A stretch of 64,000 nt of DNA from Candidatus Pelagibacter sp. FZCC0015 (GTDB lineage Bacteria; Pseudomonadota; Alphaproteobacteria; Pelagibacterales; Pelagibacteraceae): NCBI RefSeq assembly GCF_007833635.1, contig NZ_CP031125.1, positions 496,001 to 560,000 of the forward strand, written 5' to 3'. The notes below the pieces were generated by a model. That model saw nothing but the letters and a program-made list of their open reading frames with translations. It did not search any database and was not told where the DNA came from. The stretch's first letter is position 1, and each line of letters opens with the position of its first letter. Below are positions 38,194-46,969 of this stretch, piece after piece. The position numbers were made by a program, and so were the translations under genes.

Positions 38194-38770
38194 AATTATT
38201 CTCGCTTCAAAAAGCGAAGTTAGAAAAAAGATTTTAGATAAAAATAATATAAAATGTGTTGTTGAGCCTTCAAACGTAGATGAGGAGCCCGTTAAAGAAA
38301 GCTTATTAAAAGAACAGGTAAGTTCAGAAATAATTTCAAAAAATTTAGCCGAATTAAAAGCAAACAAAGTTAGCATGAAAAAAAATGACGAAATAGTATT
38401 AGGAGCAGATAGTGTGATAGATTTGGAGGGCGAACTGATATCTAAACCAGAAACTAGAGAAGAGGCAATGGAAATATTAAGAAAACTTAACGGTAAATCA
38501 CATTTTTTAATTAGTTCTGTTTGTATATCAAAAAATGGATCTATGATTTGGAATTATACAGATAAAGCAAAACTAACTATGAAAAATTTTACTGATAATG
38601 AATTAAAAAATTATTTATCTAAAATACCCGATGAAACTCTTTATGCATACAATGTCTACCAAATAGAAGGAGAGGGCAGAAGCTTGTTTGCAAGCATAGA
38701 GGGTGATGAAGATACAATTATGGGTCTACCTGTTAAAAAAATTAAGGAATACATAAGATTATTGAGATGA
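38183..38770 (+). CDS. maf: Maf-family nucleotide pyrophosphatase
   Basis: Hydrolyses modified or canonical pyrimidine nucleotides and is sometimes linked to division control. It begins with IILASKSEVRKKIL, the Maf motif normally SxSPRR, here with SEVRKK. The GADSVIDLEGELISKPETREEAMEIL block near residue 75 is the conserved catalytic region. At 195 aa it is typical. The altered arginine motif suggests the YceF/YhdE subtype cannot be set with confidence. It overlaps its neighbours on both sides (11 bp and 4 bp). Confidence 0.92.
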   Translation: MLNKIILASKSEVRKKILDKNNIKCVVEPSNVDEEPVKESLLKEQVSSEIISKNLAELKANKVSMKKNDEIVLGADSVIDLEGELISKPETREEAMEILRKLNGKSHFLISSVCISKNGSMIWNYTDKAKLTMKNFTDNELKNYLSKIPDETLYAYNVYQIEGEGRSLFASIEGDEDTIMGLPVKKIKEYIRLLR

Positions 38771-39561
38771 AAAAATATTTTGTAATTGGCAATCCTATCA
38801 ATCATTCTTTATCACCCAAACTTCATAATTATTGGCTCAAAGAAAACAAGATTGACGCCATTTATGATAAAAAAAAAATTGAGGAGAAAAATCTCCAAAC
38901 TGTAATTTCTGAAGTTAAAGAAAAAAAAATAAACGGTATTAATGTTACAGTTCCGTTCAAAAAAGCAGTAATACCTTATTTAGACAAATTAAGTCCAGAG
39001 GCAGAACAAACTCAGTCAGTAAACACAATACTTTTAAGTAATGATAATTTGGTAGGTCATAATACAGATATTCTTGGTTTTGATAAAGCAATTAAAAATT
39101 TAAATTTCAATATGCAAGGCAAAAAAATTTTGATTTTAGGCGCTGGTGGAGTCGTTCCTTCAATAATTTTTGCTTTAAACAAAATGAATGTTTCCAAAAT
39201 AATTATTAGCAACAGAACTAAAGAAAAAGCTGAGCATTTAAAATCTCAATTTCATTATTTAGAGGTATTGGATTGGGGTGATATAAATGATTTTGATGTT
39301 ATCATAAATGCCACCAGTTTAGGACTAAACAAAGAGTCTATTAATTTAGACTTTTCAAAGTTTGCTAATAACAAACTGTTTTATGATGTAATTTATAATC
39401 CTGAAGAAACAAATTTTTTAAAAGAAGGAAAAAAACTTGGCAATAGAACAGAGAATGGTAAATCGATGTTTATTTATCAGGCATTTGAAGCATTCAAATT
39501 ATGGCATGGAATAGAACCACAGATCAGTAGCGATATACTAGAAATTTTAAATAATGATTAG
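38767..39561 (+). CDS. aroE: Shikimate dehydrogenase
   Basis: Reduces 3-dehydroshikimate to shikimate with NADPH. The substrate site is visible as NPINHSLSPKLHNYW near residue 10 and INVTVPFKKAV near 60, with the catalytic lysine K65-K66 region. HNTDILGFDKAI near residue 100 and the Rossmann motif LGAGGVVPSII near 125 complete the signature. At 264 aa it is normal. It starts inside the maf stop (ATGA) and its end overlaps coaE by 8 bp, part of the maf-aroE-coaE-dnaQ run known in alphaproteobacteria. Confidence 0.96.
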   Translation: MKKYFVIGNPINHSLSPKLHNYWLKENKIDAIYDKKKIEEKNLQTVISEVKEKKINGINVTVPFKKAVIPYLDKLSPEAEQTQSVNTILLSNDNLVGHNTDILGFDKAIKNLNFNMQGKKILILGAGGVVPSIIFALNKMNVSKIIISNRTKEKAEHLKSQFHYLEVLDWGDINDFDVIINATSLGLNKESINLDFSKFANNKLFYDVIYNPEETNFLKEGKKLGNRTENGKSMFIYQAFEAFKLWHGIEPQISSDILEILNND

Positions 39562-40123
39562 AATTGGAATTTTAGGAAATATAGGTTCGGGAAAAAGTTA
39601 TGTTGCCAAAAATTTTGGATACCCAGTGTTTAATGCAGATTACGAAGTTTCAAAACTTTATAAAAAAGATAAAAAAATATTTAAAAAATTAAAGAAAAAA
39701 TTACCAAAATATATTTCTTCATTTCCGATAAATAAGAATGAAATTACAAAAGCGATATTAAGCAATAAAGTTAATTTAAAAAAAATAATTACCATTGTTC
39801 ATCTAGAAATTAGAAAAATATTAAAATTATTTTTGAAAAAAAATAGAAACAAAAAGGTTATAATTCTTGATATTCCTTTGTTGTTAGAAAATAAAATTAA
39901 TAATAAAGATGATATTTTAGTTTTTGTAGACTCTAAAAAAATTGAAATAGAAAAAAGATTAAAAAAAAGATTAAATTTTAATCGTAAACTTATAAATAAG
40001 TTCAAAAAAATTCAATTTTCTTCTTCTTACAAAAAGAGAAGATCAAACTTTATTATTAAAAATAATTTTAAGAAAAAATCTTTAAATAAGAGTATAAATA
40101 AAATATTAAATGAAATTTTATAA
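39554..40123 (+). CDS. coaE: Dephospho-CoA kinase
   Basis: Catalyses the last step of coenzyme A synthesis. The Walker A loop GNIGSGKS is at residues 8-15 and VIILDIPLLLENKI near residue 107 is the conserved substrate-binding block. The protein is strongly basic, with several lysine-rich runs, common for this low-GC genome. At 189 aa it is typical. It overlaps aroE by 8 bp and its stop abuts the dnaQ ATG. Confidence 0.95.
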   Translation: MIRIGILGNIGSGKSYVAKNFGYPVFNADYEVSKLYKKDKKIFKKLKKKLPKYISSFPINKNEITKAILSNKVNLKKIITIVHLEIRKILKLFLKKNRNKKVIILDIPLLLENKINNKDDILVFVDSKKIEIEKRLKKRLNFNRKLINKFKKIQFSSSYKKRRSNFIIKNNFKKKSLNKSINKILNEIL

Positions 40124-40789
40124 ATGAAAGAAGTTGTACTAGATACCGAAACTACTGGCATTTCAATTAAAGACGGTCACAGAATTGTTGAAATTGGTTG
40201 CATAGAACTTGAAAATTTAATTCCAACTAAAAATAGTTTTCATTGCTATCTCAACCCTGAAAGAAAAGTTTCAGAAAAAGCTTTTGAAATACATGGATAT
40301 TCGGATGCGTTCTTGTCAGAACAAAAAAAATTTAATGAAATTAGTGAAGAATTTTTAGAATTCATTAAAGACAAAAGACTTATAATTCATAATGCTGAAT
40401 TTGATTTAGCGCATATCAACAATGAACTATCGTTGTTGGGAAAAAATAGGGTTAATAACCAAATTATAGACACCCTCGATCTTGCTAGAAAAAAATTTCC
40501 TGGATCCCAAGTAAGTTTGGACGCTTTATGTAAAAGATTTAGAATTGATAATTCTAAGAGAACTCAACATACAGCGATTATAGATTGTGACTTATTAGCA
40601 AAAGTTTATATAAACTTAATTGACCAAAAAGAGCCAAAATTAAATTTCCAAAATTTTGAACTTAATAGTAAAGATGAAAAAAATTCAAAAATAGATTATT
40701 TTAAGAAAGTAATAAAGCCGACTCAAGCAGAACTAAAAAGTCATGAACAATATTTAAAAAAAAATTTAAATAAAAATTTTTTTAATTAA
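40124..40789 (+). CDS. dnaQ: DNA polymerase III epsilon subunit (proofreading exonuclease)
   Basis: The 3'-5' proofreading subunit of the replicative polymerase. Exo I is LDTETTG with D7 and E9. Exo II is NAEFDLAHINNEL near residue 90. Exo III is HTAIIDCDLLA near residue 150, with the H-x4-D of the DEDDh class. At 221 aa it has a reduced C-terminal tail that would bind the alpha subunit. It directly follows coaE and converges with secB, overlapping it by 8 bp. Confidence 0.96.
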   Translation: MKEVVLDTETTGISIKDGHRIVEIGCIELENLIPTKNSFHCYLNPERKVSEKAFEIHGYSDAFLSEQKKFNEISEEFLEFIKDKRLIIHNAEFDLAHINNELSLLGKNRVNNQIIDTLDLARKKFPGSQVSLDALCKRFRIDNSKRTQHTAIIDCDLLAKVYINLIDQKEPKLNFQNFELNSKDEKNSKIDYFKKVIKPTQAELKSHEQYLKKNLNKNFFN

Positions 40790-41204
40790 ATCTTTGATTA
40801 TATAAATTTTCAAAATCAACTTTTTTTTCAAATTTTATATTTTTGTATCCTGAATTATGTAATAAATTCAATAAAGCATTTTCTAGCTCAGGATAAATAC
40901 TTACTTGAACATCACATAATATTATTTTTTCAAGTTCTTGCTTATCTTTAATGTTATCATCAACCTTAATTATTGTAGAATATATTATTTCAAAGTATGA
41001 TTTATTCTTATTTTCTTCTTTATCTTCAAATTTAAATTTTGTATTTACTTCTATCATTTTATTTTTTAATGGCTTTGAGTTTATATCAATGCCAAGTTGA
41101 TACTTGTTGATTCTATCTCTTACGAATAAATAAGTTTCTAAATCTGGCGTTTCACTTGATAAATCTTTTATATATTTTCCTAGAATTTTAAATTTTTCTG
41201 TCAT
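40782..41204 (-). CDS. secB: Protein-export chaperone SecB
   Basis: The cytoplasmic tetrameric chaperone that keeps preproteins unfolded for SecA. It has the order of SecB: a KYIKDLSSETPD start near residue 8, beta strands with NTKFKFED, and a C-terminal part with an ILCDVQVSIYPELENALLNLLHNSGYKN helix. The standard LFPYAR motif is diverged here, so sequence similarity is modest. The dnaQ-secB convergent pair is conserved in alphaproteobacteria and supports the call. ATGs at 41204 and 41210 are both possible; it overlaps the fxsA stop by about 17 bp. Confidence 0.82.
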   Translation of the reverse strand: MTEKFKILGKYIKDLSSETPDLETYLFVRDRINKYQLGIDINSKPLKNKMIEVNTKFKFEDKEENKNKSYFEIIYSTIIKVDDNIKDKQELEKIILCDVQVSIYPELENALLNLLHNSGYKNIKFEKKVDFENLYNQRFN

Positions 41205-41613
41205 TATCATCCTCTATATCTTCAAAGTCTCCTTCAATGTAATCTTTTTTTAAATCTTTTTCTTTTTTAAATTTATTAGAAAATTTTTTAAACATCATTT
41301 TTCTTGTAAAAGGAAAAATTAATAAAAACCCGATTAGATCTGTTAAAAATCCTGGAATTATTAGTAATAAAGCAGCAAAAGCAATTCCAGCTCCAGATAA
41401 AATCTCATAGCTTGGAGGCTCATTTTTACTTAACTGAACAAAAGCTGATTTAAGTGTTTTTATTCCCTCATATCTTGCATAATAGATACCTGTTATAGCA
41501 GTTAAGAAAATTAATAATATGGTAGAAAAAGCACCAATCTTAGAACCAATACTAATAAAAAGATAAATCTCAATTATAGTTAAGCCGATTATGTATATCA
41601 ATATTGTGCCCAT
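41188..41613 (-). CDS. fxsA: FxsA-family membrane protein
   Basis: A four-helix cytoplasmic-membrane protein of 141 aa. The start ILIYIIGLTIIEIYLFISIGSKIGAF and the second half AAALLLIIPGFLTDLIGFLLIFP are the hallmark of FxsA, which in E. coli relieves phage T7 exclusion by F but whose housekeeping role is unclear. The C-terminal 35 residues are charged and cytoplasmic. It is upstream of secB, the usual alphaproteobacterial arrangement, and divergent from the Tim44-domain gene. Confidence 0.9.
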   Translation of the reverse strand: MGTILIYIIGLTIIEIYLFISIGSKIGAFSTILLIFLTAITGIYYARYEGIKTLKSAFVQLSKNEPPSYEILSGAGIAFAALLLIIPGFLTDLIGFLLIFPFTRKMMFKKFSNKFKKEKDLKKDYIEGDFEDIEDDNDRKI

Positions 41614-41671
41614 TTGTCTTTAATCTAAATTGCTAGTTGAAATTAATCAACAGAGTAATTACTATAACGCT

Positions 41672-42268
41672 ATGAATTACAGCTTTGAATATATCGATAT
41701 AATTTTACTTGCAATGATTGCTGGATTTATTTTTTTGAGGCTGAGGGGAATACTGGGTAAAAGAACTGGTTTTGAGGGAAAATCACCTGCCCAATTTAAA
41801 GAGGTTTTAAAAAATATTAAAGTGGATCAAGCTATAAAAGCAAAAGAGAAGTTTGATGATGAAGCTCAAAAGGAATTTTTAAAAGGTGCAAAAATAGCTT
41901 ATGAAACAATTATTACGGATTTCAGTGATAATGATAATAAGATCACAAATGCAAAACCTCTGTTAAATAAAGATATATATAATCAATTTGATGATGCATT
42001 GAAAGAAAGAGCAAAAAGGGGTCATTTCGCAGAAATAACATTTATTGGAGTTAATAAAGCAGAGATTAAGGAGCATAAAAAAATTGGTAATATTTTAAAT
42101 GTAACAGTGGATTTTATAGCAGAGGTGATTACTTGCATAAGAGATAAAGATAAAAAAATTGTTTCTGGAGATCCTGAAAAAATTAAAAAAATTTATGATA
42201 CTTGGATTTTTTCACGAGATACCACATCAGCAAATCCAAATTGGCAGCTAGTAAATATATTAACATAA
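41672..42268 (+). CDS. Tim44/TimA-domain inner-membrane protein
   Basis: A 198 aa protein with one N-terminal transmembrane helix (about residues 5-22: YIDIILLAMIAGFIFLRLRGILG) and a C-terminal Tim44-like domain (about residues 60-198). The RTGFEGKSP segment after the helix is a family mark. In Caulobacter such a protein (TimA) associates with the membrane, and the domain is ancestral to mitochondrial Tim44. The ATG at 41672 is chosen over a TTG at 41630. It sits next to fxsA and secB, consistent with a role in membrane protein handling, although this is not shown. Confidence 0.85.
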   Translation: MNYSFEYIDIILLAMIAGFIFLRLRGILGKRTGFEGKSPAQFKEVLKNIKVDQAIKAKEKFDDEAQKEFLKGAKIAYETIITDFSDNDNKITNAKPLLNKDIYNQFDDALKERAKRGHFAEITFIGVNKAEIKEHKKIGNILNVTVDFIAEVITCIRDKDKKIVSGDPEKIKKIYDTWIFSRDTTSANPNWQLVNILT

Positions 42269-42682
42269 TTGAACAATAATATTTCAGACAAAGATAAAAA
42301 AGATTGGCAAAAATTTATAAATAGTAATGAAAAATTACCCAATAAAGACTCAAAAAATAAAAAACAAAATATTATAAAAACCAAAAGTATTGATTTACAT
42401 GGCTGTACACTTGAAGAAGCTAACGTAGAAATAAAAAAATTTATAATAAGTTGTTATAATAATAGTGTTAAAAAATTAATTGTTGTTACAGGTAAAGGAC
42501 TTCATTCAAATAATCTATCAAATCCTTATAAATCAAAAGATCTTAGTATACTTAAATACTCTGTTCCAGAATTTATTAAAAATGATCCACAACTTATGAA
42601 TATAATTATTAATATTACAGAAGCTAATATAGAGGATGGTGGTAGTGGATCATTTTATATATATTTAACCAAAAAAAAATGA
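42269..42682 (+). CDS. Smr-domain protein
   Basis: A 137 aa protein whose C-terminal 90 residues are an Smr domain, a nucleic-acid-binding and often endonuclease fold. KSIDLHGCTLEEANVEIKKFI has the DLHG motif, and LIVVTGKGLHSN the second motif (GxGxHS). The first 40 residues are charged and likely disordered. The start must be non-ATG: TTG at 42269, directly after the Tim44 gene stop, because the only internal ATG is near the end. Its stop overlaps the sulfotransferase start as ATGA. Confidence 0.86.
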   Translation: MNNNISDKDKKDWQKFINSNEKLPNKDSKNKKQNIIKTKSIDLHGCTLEEANVEIKKFIISCYNNSVKKLIVVTGKGLHSNNLSNPYKSKDLSILKYSVPEFIKNDPQLMNIIINITEANIEDGGSGSFYIYLTKKK

Positions 42683-43512
42683 TTATTTGGTTAGCATCGT
42701 ACCCTAAAAGTGGAAATACTCTTTTAAGGAGTATTCTTGCAACTTATTTTTTTTCCAATGATGGAATATTTAATTTTAATCATTTATATAAGATTGGACA
42801 ATTTCCATCTTTAAAACATTTCAATAATTTAGGAATAGATACTTCAAATGTTGATGAAATTTACTCAAATATAATTAAAGCTCAAGAAATAATAAACAAA
42901 GAGTCAAAAACATTAAAATTTTTTAAAACGCATAGTGCTTTAGCTAAAATAAATAATAATTTTTTTACTGATATTAAAAATACTTTAGGTGCAATTTATA
43001 TTGTGCGCGACCCAAGAAATGTGGTTACATCCTTTGCTAATCATTATCAAATTGATGTAGATGAAGCTACAAAATGTTTGATTAATGAAAAATTTTGGAA
43101 TTATAAAAATGATAAAGTTCCTAAAACTTTTTTATCTTCTTGGAGCCAAAACTACAATTCATGGAAGCAATTAAATAACAAAAGGTTTTTAATTAAATAT
43201 GAAGATTTGATAGCAAATAAAAAGAAAGTTCTTATTAAATTATTTAAGTTTTTTGAAAGTTTAGGACCCAAATTTGATCTTAATATGATTAAATTAAATA
43301 AAACAATTAAATCCACTGAGTTTGAAAAAATGAAAGATCTAGAAAAAAAAGAGGATTTTCATGAAAGTATATTGAATAAAAAAACAGGAGAAAAAATACC
43401 TTTTTTCAATATGGGTCCAAAAAATAACTGGAGATTAACATTAGATAAAAAAAACAAGAAAATTATTGAAAATCACTTTAAAAACGAAATGGAGGAATTA
43501 GGATATTTATAA
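42679..43512 (+). CDS. PAPS-dependent sulfotransferase, copy 2
   Basis: A P-loop sulfotransferase of 277 aa, paralogous to the gene at 32443-33321: the first residues MIIWLASYPKSGNT, the IVRDPRNVVTSFANHY motif near residue 110, MGPKNNW near the end, and the terminal ELGYL are shared. The 5' motif tryptophan of copy 1 is replaced by leucine here (SGNTLLRS). The acceptor is unknown. It is coupled to smr by an ATGA overlap and is convergent with hslU, 2 bp apart. Confidence 0.88.
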   Translation: MIIWLASYPKSGNTLLRSILATYFFSNDGIFNFNHLYKIGQFPSLKHFNNLGIDTSNVDEIYSNIIKAQEIINKESKTLKFFKTHSALAKINNNFFTDIKNTLGAIYIVRDPRNVVTSFANHYQIDVDEATKCLINEKFWNYKNDKVPKTFLSSWSQNYNSWKQLNNKRFLIKYEDLIANKKKVLIKLFKFFESLGPKFDLNMIKLNKTIKSTEFEKMKDLEKKEDFHESILNKKTGEKIPFFNMGPKNNWRLTLDKKNKKIIENHFKNEMEELGYL

Positions 43513-43514
43513 TT

Positions 43515-44888
43515 TTATAATATAAATTTTGATAGGTCAGTGTCTTTAACTAAACTATCTAAGTTTTTATTTATATATTCTTTATCAATAGTGATTTTCT
43601 CACCTGAACGATCAGTTGCTGTAAAACTGATATCGTCTAAAATTTTTTCAATAATAGTATGTAGTCTCCTTGCACCAATATTTTCAACTGAGGCATTTAC
43701 TTCTGAAGCAATGTTTGCAATTGCATCGATACCATCATCTAAAAATTCTAAATCAACGTTTTCAGTCTTTAATAGAGCCACATACTGTTTGATTAAACTA
43801 AAATCAGGCTCCCTTAAAATTCTTTTAAAATCATCACTAGTTAAAGCTTCTAGCTCTACTCTTATTGGCAATCTTCCTTGTAATTCAGGAAGAAGATCAG
43901 ATGGTTTTGCCAGTTGGAACGCACCTGAGGCTATAAAAAGGATATGATCAGTTTTTATTGGTCCATGTTTAGTATTAACCGTTGTTCCTTCGATCAAGGG
44001 TAATAAATCTCTTTGGACACCTTCTCTTGAAACATCACCACCAACTCTATCAGTTCTCGCAGAAATTTTATCAATTTCATCAAGAAATACTATTCCATTA
44101 TTTTCAGTCGACAGTTTTGCTGCTTTAATAATTTTATCTTGCTCTATTAATTTGTCAGATTCGTCATTAATTAAAATTTCGTGAGATTCTTTTACTGTCA
44201 TTTTTTTCTTTTTTTCTTTGCTACCCATTGACTTGCCTATCATTTCACCAATATTGATCATTCCAACATTTGCTCCAGGCATCCCAGGTATTTCAAAAGA
44301 AGCACCACCAGAACTAGTATCACTCACAGCTATTTCAATTTCATTCTCATCCAAATCACCATTTCGCAATCTTTTTCTGAAACTTTCTCTTGTTGCTAAA
44401 CTTGCTTTTTTTCCCACTAAAGCATCCAAAACTTTTTCCTCAGCTGCTTTTTGGGCTTGGGCGAAAACTTCTTTTCTTTTCTTCACCTTTTCCATTGCTA
44501 TAGCGATTTCAATTAAGTCTCTGACTATTTGTTCAACATCTCTTCCAACATAGCCAACTTCTGTAAATCTTGTAGCTTCAACTTTTACAAATGGAGCTTC
44601 AGCAAGTTTTGAAAGTCTTCTTGAGATTTCGGTTTTTCCAACTCCAGTTGGTCCAATCATTAAAATATTTTTAGGTAAAACTTCATTTTTCATTTCACCC
44701 TTAAGAGCTTGTCTTCTCCATCTATTTCTTAATGCAACAGCAACAGCCCTTTTCGCTTTGTTCTGTCCTACAACAAATCTATCTAACTCAGAGACTATTT
44801 CTCTGGGAGATAAAGAGCTTACTAATGAAGCTTCTTCTTTTTGACTTTTATCTTTTGGATGTAGTTGTGTTACGTTTGAGTTGTCCAT
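43515..44888 (-). CDS. hslU: ATP-dependent protease ATPase subunit HslU
   Basis: The AAA+ unfoldase partner of HslV. Residues 26-50 ([25 protein letters not shown]) are the family start, Walker [10 protein letters not shown] is at 79-87, and the I-domain insertion occupies roughly 110-240. VFLDEIDKI is the Walker B. The C-terminus ends LSKFIL, the hydrophobic tail that docks in HslV. At 457 aa it is slightly long because of an N-terminal polar extension. It follows hslV with no gap. Confidence 0.98.
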   Translation of the reverse strand: MDNSNVTQLHPKDKSQKEEASLVSSLSPREIVSELDRFVVGQNKAKRAVAVALRNRWRRQALKGEMKNEVLPKNILMIGPTGVGKTEISRRLSKLAEAPFVKVEATRFTEVGYVGRDVEQIVRDLIEIAIAMEKVKKRKEVFAQAQKAAEEKVLDALVGKKASLATRESFRKRLRNGDLDENEIEIAVSDTSSGGASFEIPGMPGANVGMINIGEMIGKSMGSKEKKKKMTVKESHEILINDESDKLIEQDKIIKAAKLSTENNGIVFLDEIDKISARTDRVGGDVSREGVQRDLLPLIEGTTVNTKHGPIKTDHILFIASGAFQLAKPSDLLPELQGRLPIRVELEALTSDDFKRILREPDFSLIKQYVALLKTENVDLEFLDDGIDAIANIASEVNASVENIGARRLHTIIEKILDDISFTATDRSGEKITIDKEYINKNLDSLVKDTDLSKFIL

Positions 44889-45404
44889 TTAAATTTTTTC
44901 TATTTTTACATTATCATTTGTGAAAACGCAGATGTCAGCTGCTACTTTAATTGCTTTTTTTGCAACTTCTTCAGCAGACATATCACCTTCCATTAAAACT
45001 TTACCAGCTGCTAGAGCGTAATTTCCTCCAGAACCAATTCCAATAACATCTCCCTCAGGCTCAAGTACATCTCCAGTTCCAGAAATAATATAACTATTAT
45101 TTTTATCTCCCACAGCCATCAATGCCTCTAATCTTCTTAAGTATTTATCTGTTCTCCAATCTTTTGCCAATTCAACTGCGGCTCTTGATAAATTACCTGC
45201 ATGTTTTTCTAATTTTCCCTCTAATCTTTCAAATAAAGTTAATGCATCAGCAGTTGATCCTGCAAATCCCGCTACTACATCTCTTTTTTCAATTTTTCTG
45301 ACTTTTGAAGCTGTGCTTTTAACAACAGTATTTCCCATGCTTACTTGTCCATCACCAGCAACCACAACTTCATTATTTTTTCTAACTAGTACAATTGTTG
45401 TCAT
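44889..45404 (-). CDS. hslV: ATP-dependent protease peptidase subunit HslV
   Basis: The threonine peptidase of the HslVU proteasome-like complex. After Met removal the protein starts [24 protein letters not shown], the N-terminal threonine being the nucleophile, which fixes the start at 45404. [15 protein letters not shown] near residue 125 is also diagnostic. At 171 aa it is typical. It is the first gene of hslVU, divergent from hisB. A sigma-32-like promoter abuts the start codon. Confidence 0.98.
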   Translation of the reverse strand: MTTIVLVRKNNEVVVAGDGQVSMGNTVVKSTASKVRKIEKRDVVAGFAGSTADALTLFERLEGKLEKHAGNLSRAAVELAKDWRTDKYLRRLEALMAVGDKNNSYIISGTGDVLEPEGDVIGIGSGGNYALAAGKVLMEGDMSAEEVAKKAIKVAADICVFTNDNVKIEKI

Positions 45405-45411
45405 ACCTAAT

Positions 45412-45439
45412 AAATGGTAACTATTTATGATACTTCAAG
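45412..45439 (-). promoter_or_regulatory. Candidate sigma-32 promoter of hslVU
   Basis: On the minus strand CTTGAA (45439-45434) is a perfect heat-shock -35 and TACCATTT (45419-45412) resembles CCCCATNT, 14 bp apart. Transcription would begin almost at the hslV ATG, implying a leaderless or near-leaderless mRNA. That makes the site attractive but uncertain. Confidence 0.55.
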
Positions 45440-45453
45440 TGTATAGACTGATA

Positions 45454-45482
45454 TTGATATAGTAGGATTATCTATGTATACC
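45454..45482 (+). promoter_or_regulatory. Candidate sigma-70 promoter of the his operon
   Basis: TTGATA (45454-45459) and TATACC (45477-45482), 17 bp apart, precede hisB. The start would lie only about 5 bases before the ATG at 45494. Confidence 0.55.
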
Positions 45483-45493
45483 ATTAAAAATAT

Positions 45494-46084
45494 ATGGCTA
45501 GAAAAGGAAAAGTATCTCGAAAAACAAAAGAAACCAGCATCAATGTTGAAGTCAATATCGATGGTAAAGGTAAATACCAAATTGATACTGGTATTGGCTT
45601 CCTGGATCACATGCTTGAACAATTATCAAAGCATTCTTTGATTGATTTAAAAGTTAAAGCAAAAGGAGATACTCATATTGATCTTCACCACACAACAGAG
45701 GATACAGGTATTGCTATTGGCGAAGCTTTGAAAAAAGCTGCTAAAAAATTTGTAGGAATAAAAAGATATGCACACACAGTTATTCCAATGGATGAAACAT
45801 TAACAAGAGTTGCAATAGATGTTTCAAACAGACCTTATTTGATTTGGAAAGTAAAATTAAAAGTTGAGAAACTTGGTGAGATGGATACTGAACTATTTAA
45901 AGAATGGTTCCAGGCATTTTCTCAATCTGCAGGCATTACTATGCACGTAGAAAATATTTATGGGGATAATAGCCACCACATAATTGAGTCTTGCTATAAA
46001 GCCTTAGCAAGATCTTTAAGAGCTGCATTAGAGATGGATCCAAGAAATAAGAAAAGCATTCCATCCACTAAAGGGTCATTATAA
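45494..46084 (+). CDS. hisB: Imidazoleglycerol-phosphate dehydratase
   Basis: Dehydrates imidazoleglycerol phosphate in histidine synthesis. The two metal-binding histidine clusters are present: [17 protein letters not shown] near residue 35, [14 protein letters not shown] near residue 60, and [19 protein letters not shown] near 160. At 196 aa it is the monofunctional form without the phosphatase domain. It is the first gene of hisB-hisH-(small ORF)-hisA-hisF-hisE and divergent from hslV. Confidence 0.98.
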   Translation: MARKGKVSRKTKETSINVEVNIDGKGKYQIDTGIGFLDHMLEQLSKHSLIDLKVKAKGDTHIDLHHTTEDTGIAIGEALKKAAKKFVGIKRYAHTVIPMDETLTRVAIDVSNRPYLIWKVKLKVEKLGEMDTELFKEWFQAFSQSAGITMHVENIYGDNSHHIIESCYKALARSLRAALEMDPRNKKSIPSTKGSL

Positions 46085-46089
46085 GTTTA

Positions 46090-46773
46090 ATGAACGTCAC
46101 AATTGTTGATTATTATTCAGGCAATGTAGCTTCAGTTATTAACTCTTTTAAAAAAGTAGGGAACGAATTAAACGATAATATTAAAATTACCCTTTCAAAT
46201 GATTTAGAAACAATAAAAAATTCTGACAAACTAGTTCTTCCCGGTCAAGGATCTTTTACCAATTGTATTAATTCAATAAATAAGATTAATGGATTAAAAG
46301 AAACATTGGATGATTTTGTTTTGAATAAAAAAAAACCTATTTTAGGTATTTGTGTTGGAATGCAAATGTTCGCTGACTACGGAGAAGAAGATGGTGGATG
46401 TGAGGGCTTTGGTTGGGTTAAAGGAAGTGTTAAAAAAATAAATCTTACGGCAAATACAAATAGTGGCTTTGATCCTATGAGCGGAATATCACTAACCTTA
46501 CCCCATATGGGTTGGAACCAGGTAGATTGTTGGCCAAGAAATGAGAAGAGCGAAATATTGTGTAGAGGATTTAATGGAAACGGAAGCCATTTTTATTTCG
46601 TGCATAGTTATATTTTTAAAACTGAAGACTCAAAAAATGTTTTAATGACTTCCTACTATGCGGAAAAATTTACATGCGCTGTTAATAAAGAAAATATTTT
46701 TGGAACTCAGTTTCATCCAGAAAAAAGTGGAGAAAACGGATTAAAATTGATTAAAAATTTTATAGAGATTTAA
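46090..46773 (+). CDS. hisH: Imidazole glycerol phosphate synthase, glutaminase subunit
   Basis: Supplies ammonia from glutamine to HisF. The class I amidotransferase nucleophile is C88 in LGICVGMQMFADYGEEDGG, and FHPEKSGENG near residue 213 holds the catalytic His and Glu. The N-terminus VTIVDYYSGNVASV is typical of HisH. At 227 aa it is slightly long, with an insertion around residue 115-130. It is separated from its partner hisF by a small membrane-protein gene and hisA. Confidence 0.97.
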   Translation: MNVTIVDYYSGNVASVINSFKKVGNELNDNIKITLSNDLETIKNSDKLVLPGQGSFTNCINSINKINGLKETLDDFVLNKKKPILGICVGMQMFADYGEEDGGCEGFGWVKGSVKKINLTANTNSGFDPMSGISLTLPHMGWNQVDCWPRNEKSEILCRGFNGNGSHFYFVHSYIFKTEDSKNVLMTSYYAEKFTCAVNKENIFGTQFHPEKSGENGLKLIKNFIEI

Positions 46774-46774
46774 A

Positions 46775-46969
46775 ATGTTTGAAAAACTAATTACAGATTT
46801 TTTTATGTTATGTGTTTATATTCTTCAAGTGATTGGAGGCACACCAGGACAATATGGTTTTGGATACTATTTAGCAAATATAATTATTTTTGTAATTCTA
46901 CAGCCTGCTTTAATTTTACTATTTTTTATTCTTTGGAGAAAAGAAAAAAGAAAGAATAAGGATAGATGA
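46775..46969 (+). CDS. Small two-helix membrane protein in the his operon
   Basis: A 64 aa protein of unknown function. It has two hydrophobic segments, about residues 5-21 and 31-53, joined by a short turn with GGTPGQYGFGYY. A basic tail ([11 protein letters not shown]) would face the cytoplasm. It starts one base after the hisH stop and its stop overlaps the hisA ATG (ATGA), so it is translationally embedded between two enzyme genes. No similarity to histidine enzymes is visible. The tight coupling argues that the gene is real. Confidence 0.7.
   Translation: MFEKLITDFFMLCVYILQVIGGTPGQYGFGYYLANIIIFVILQPALILLFFILWRKEKRKNKDR

Noticed and set aside
44218..44553. 111-codon open frame antisense to hslU
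   Set aside because: Serine/isoleucine-rich shadow of hslU codons, no start signal, no family features.
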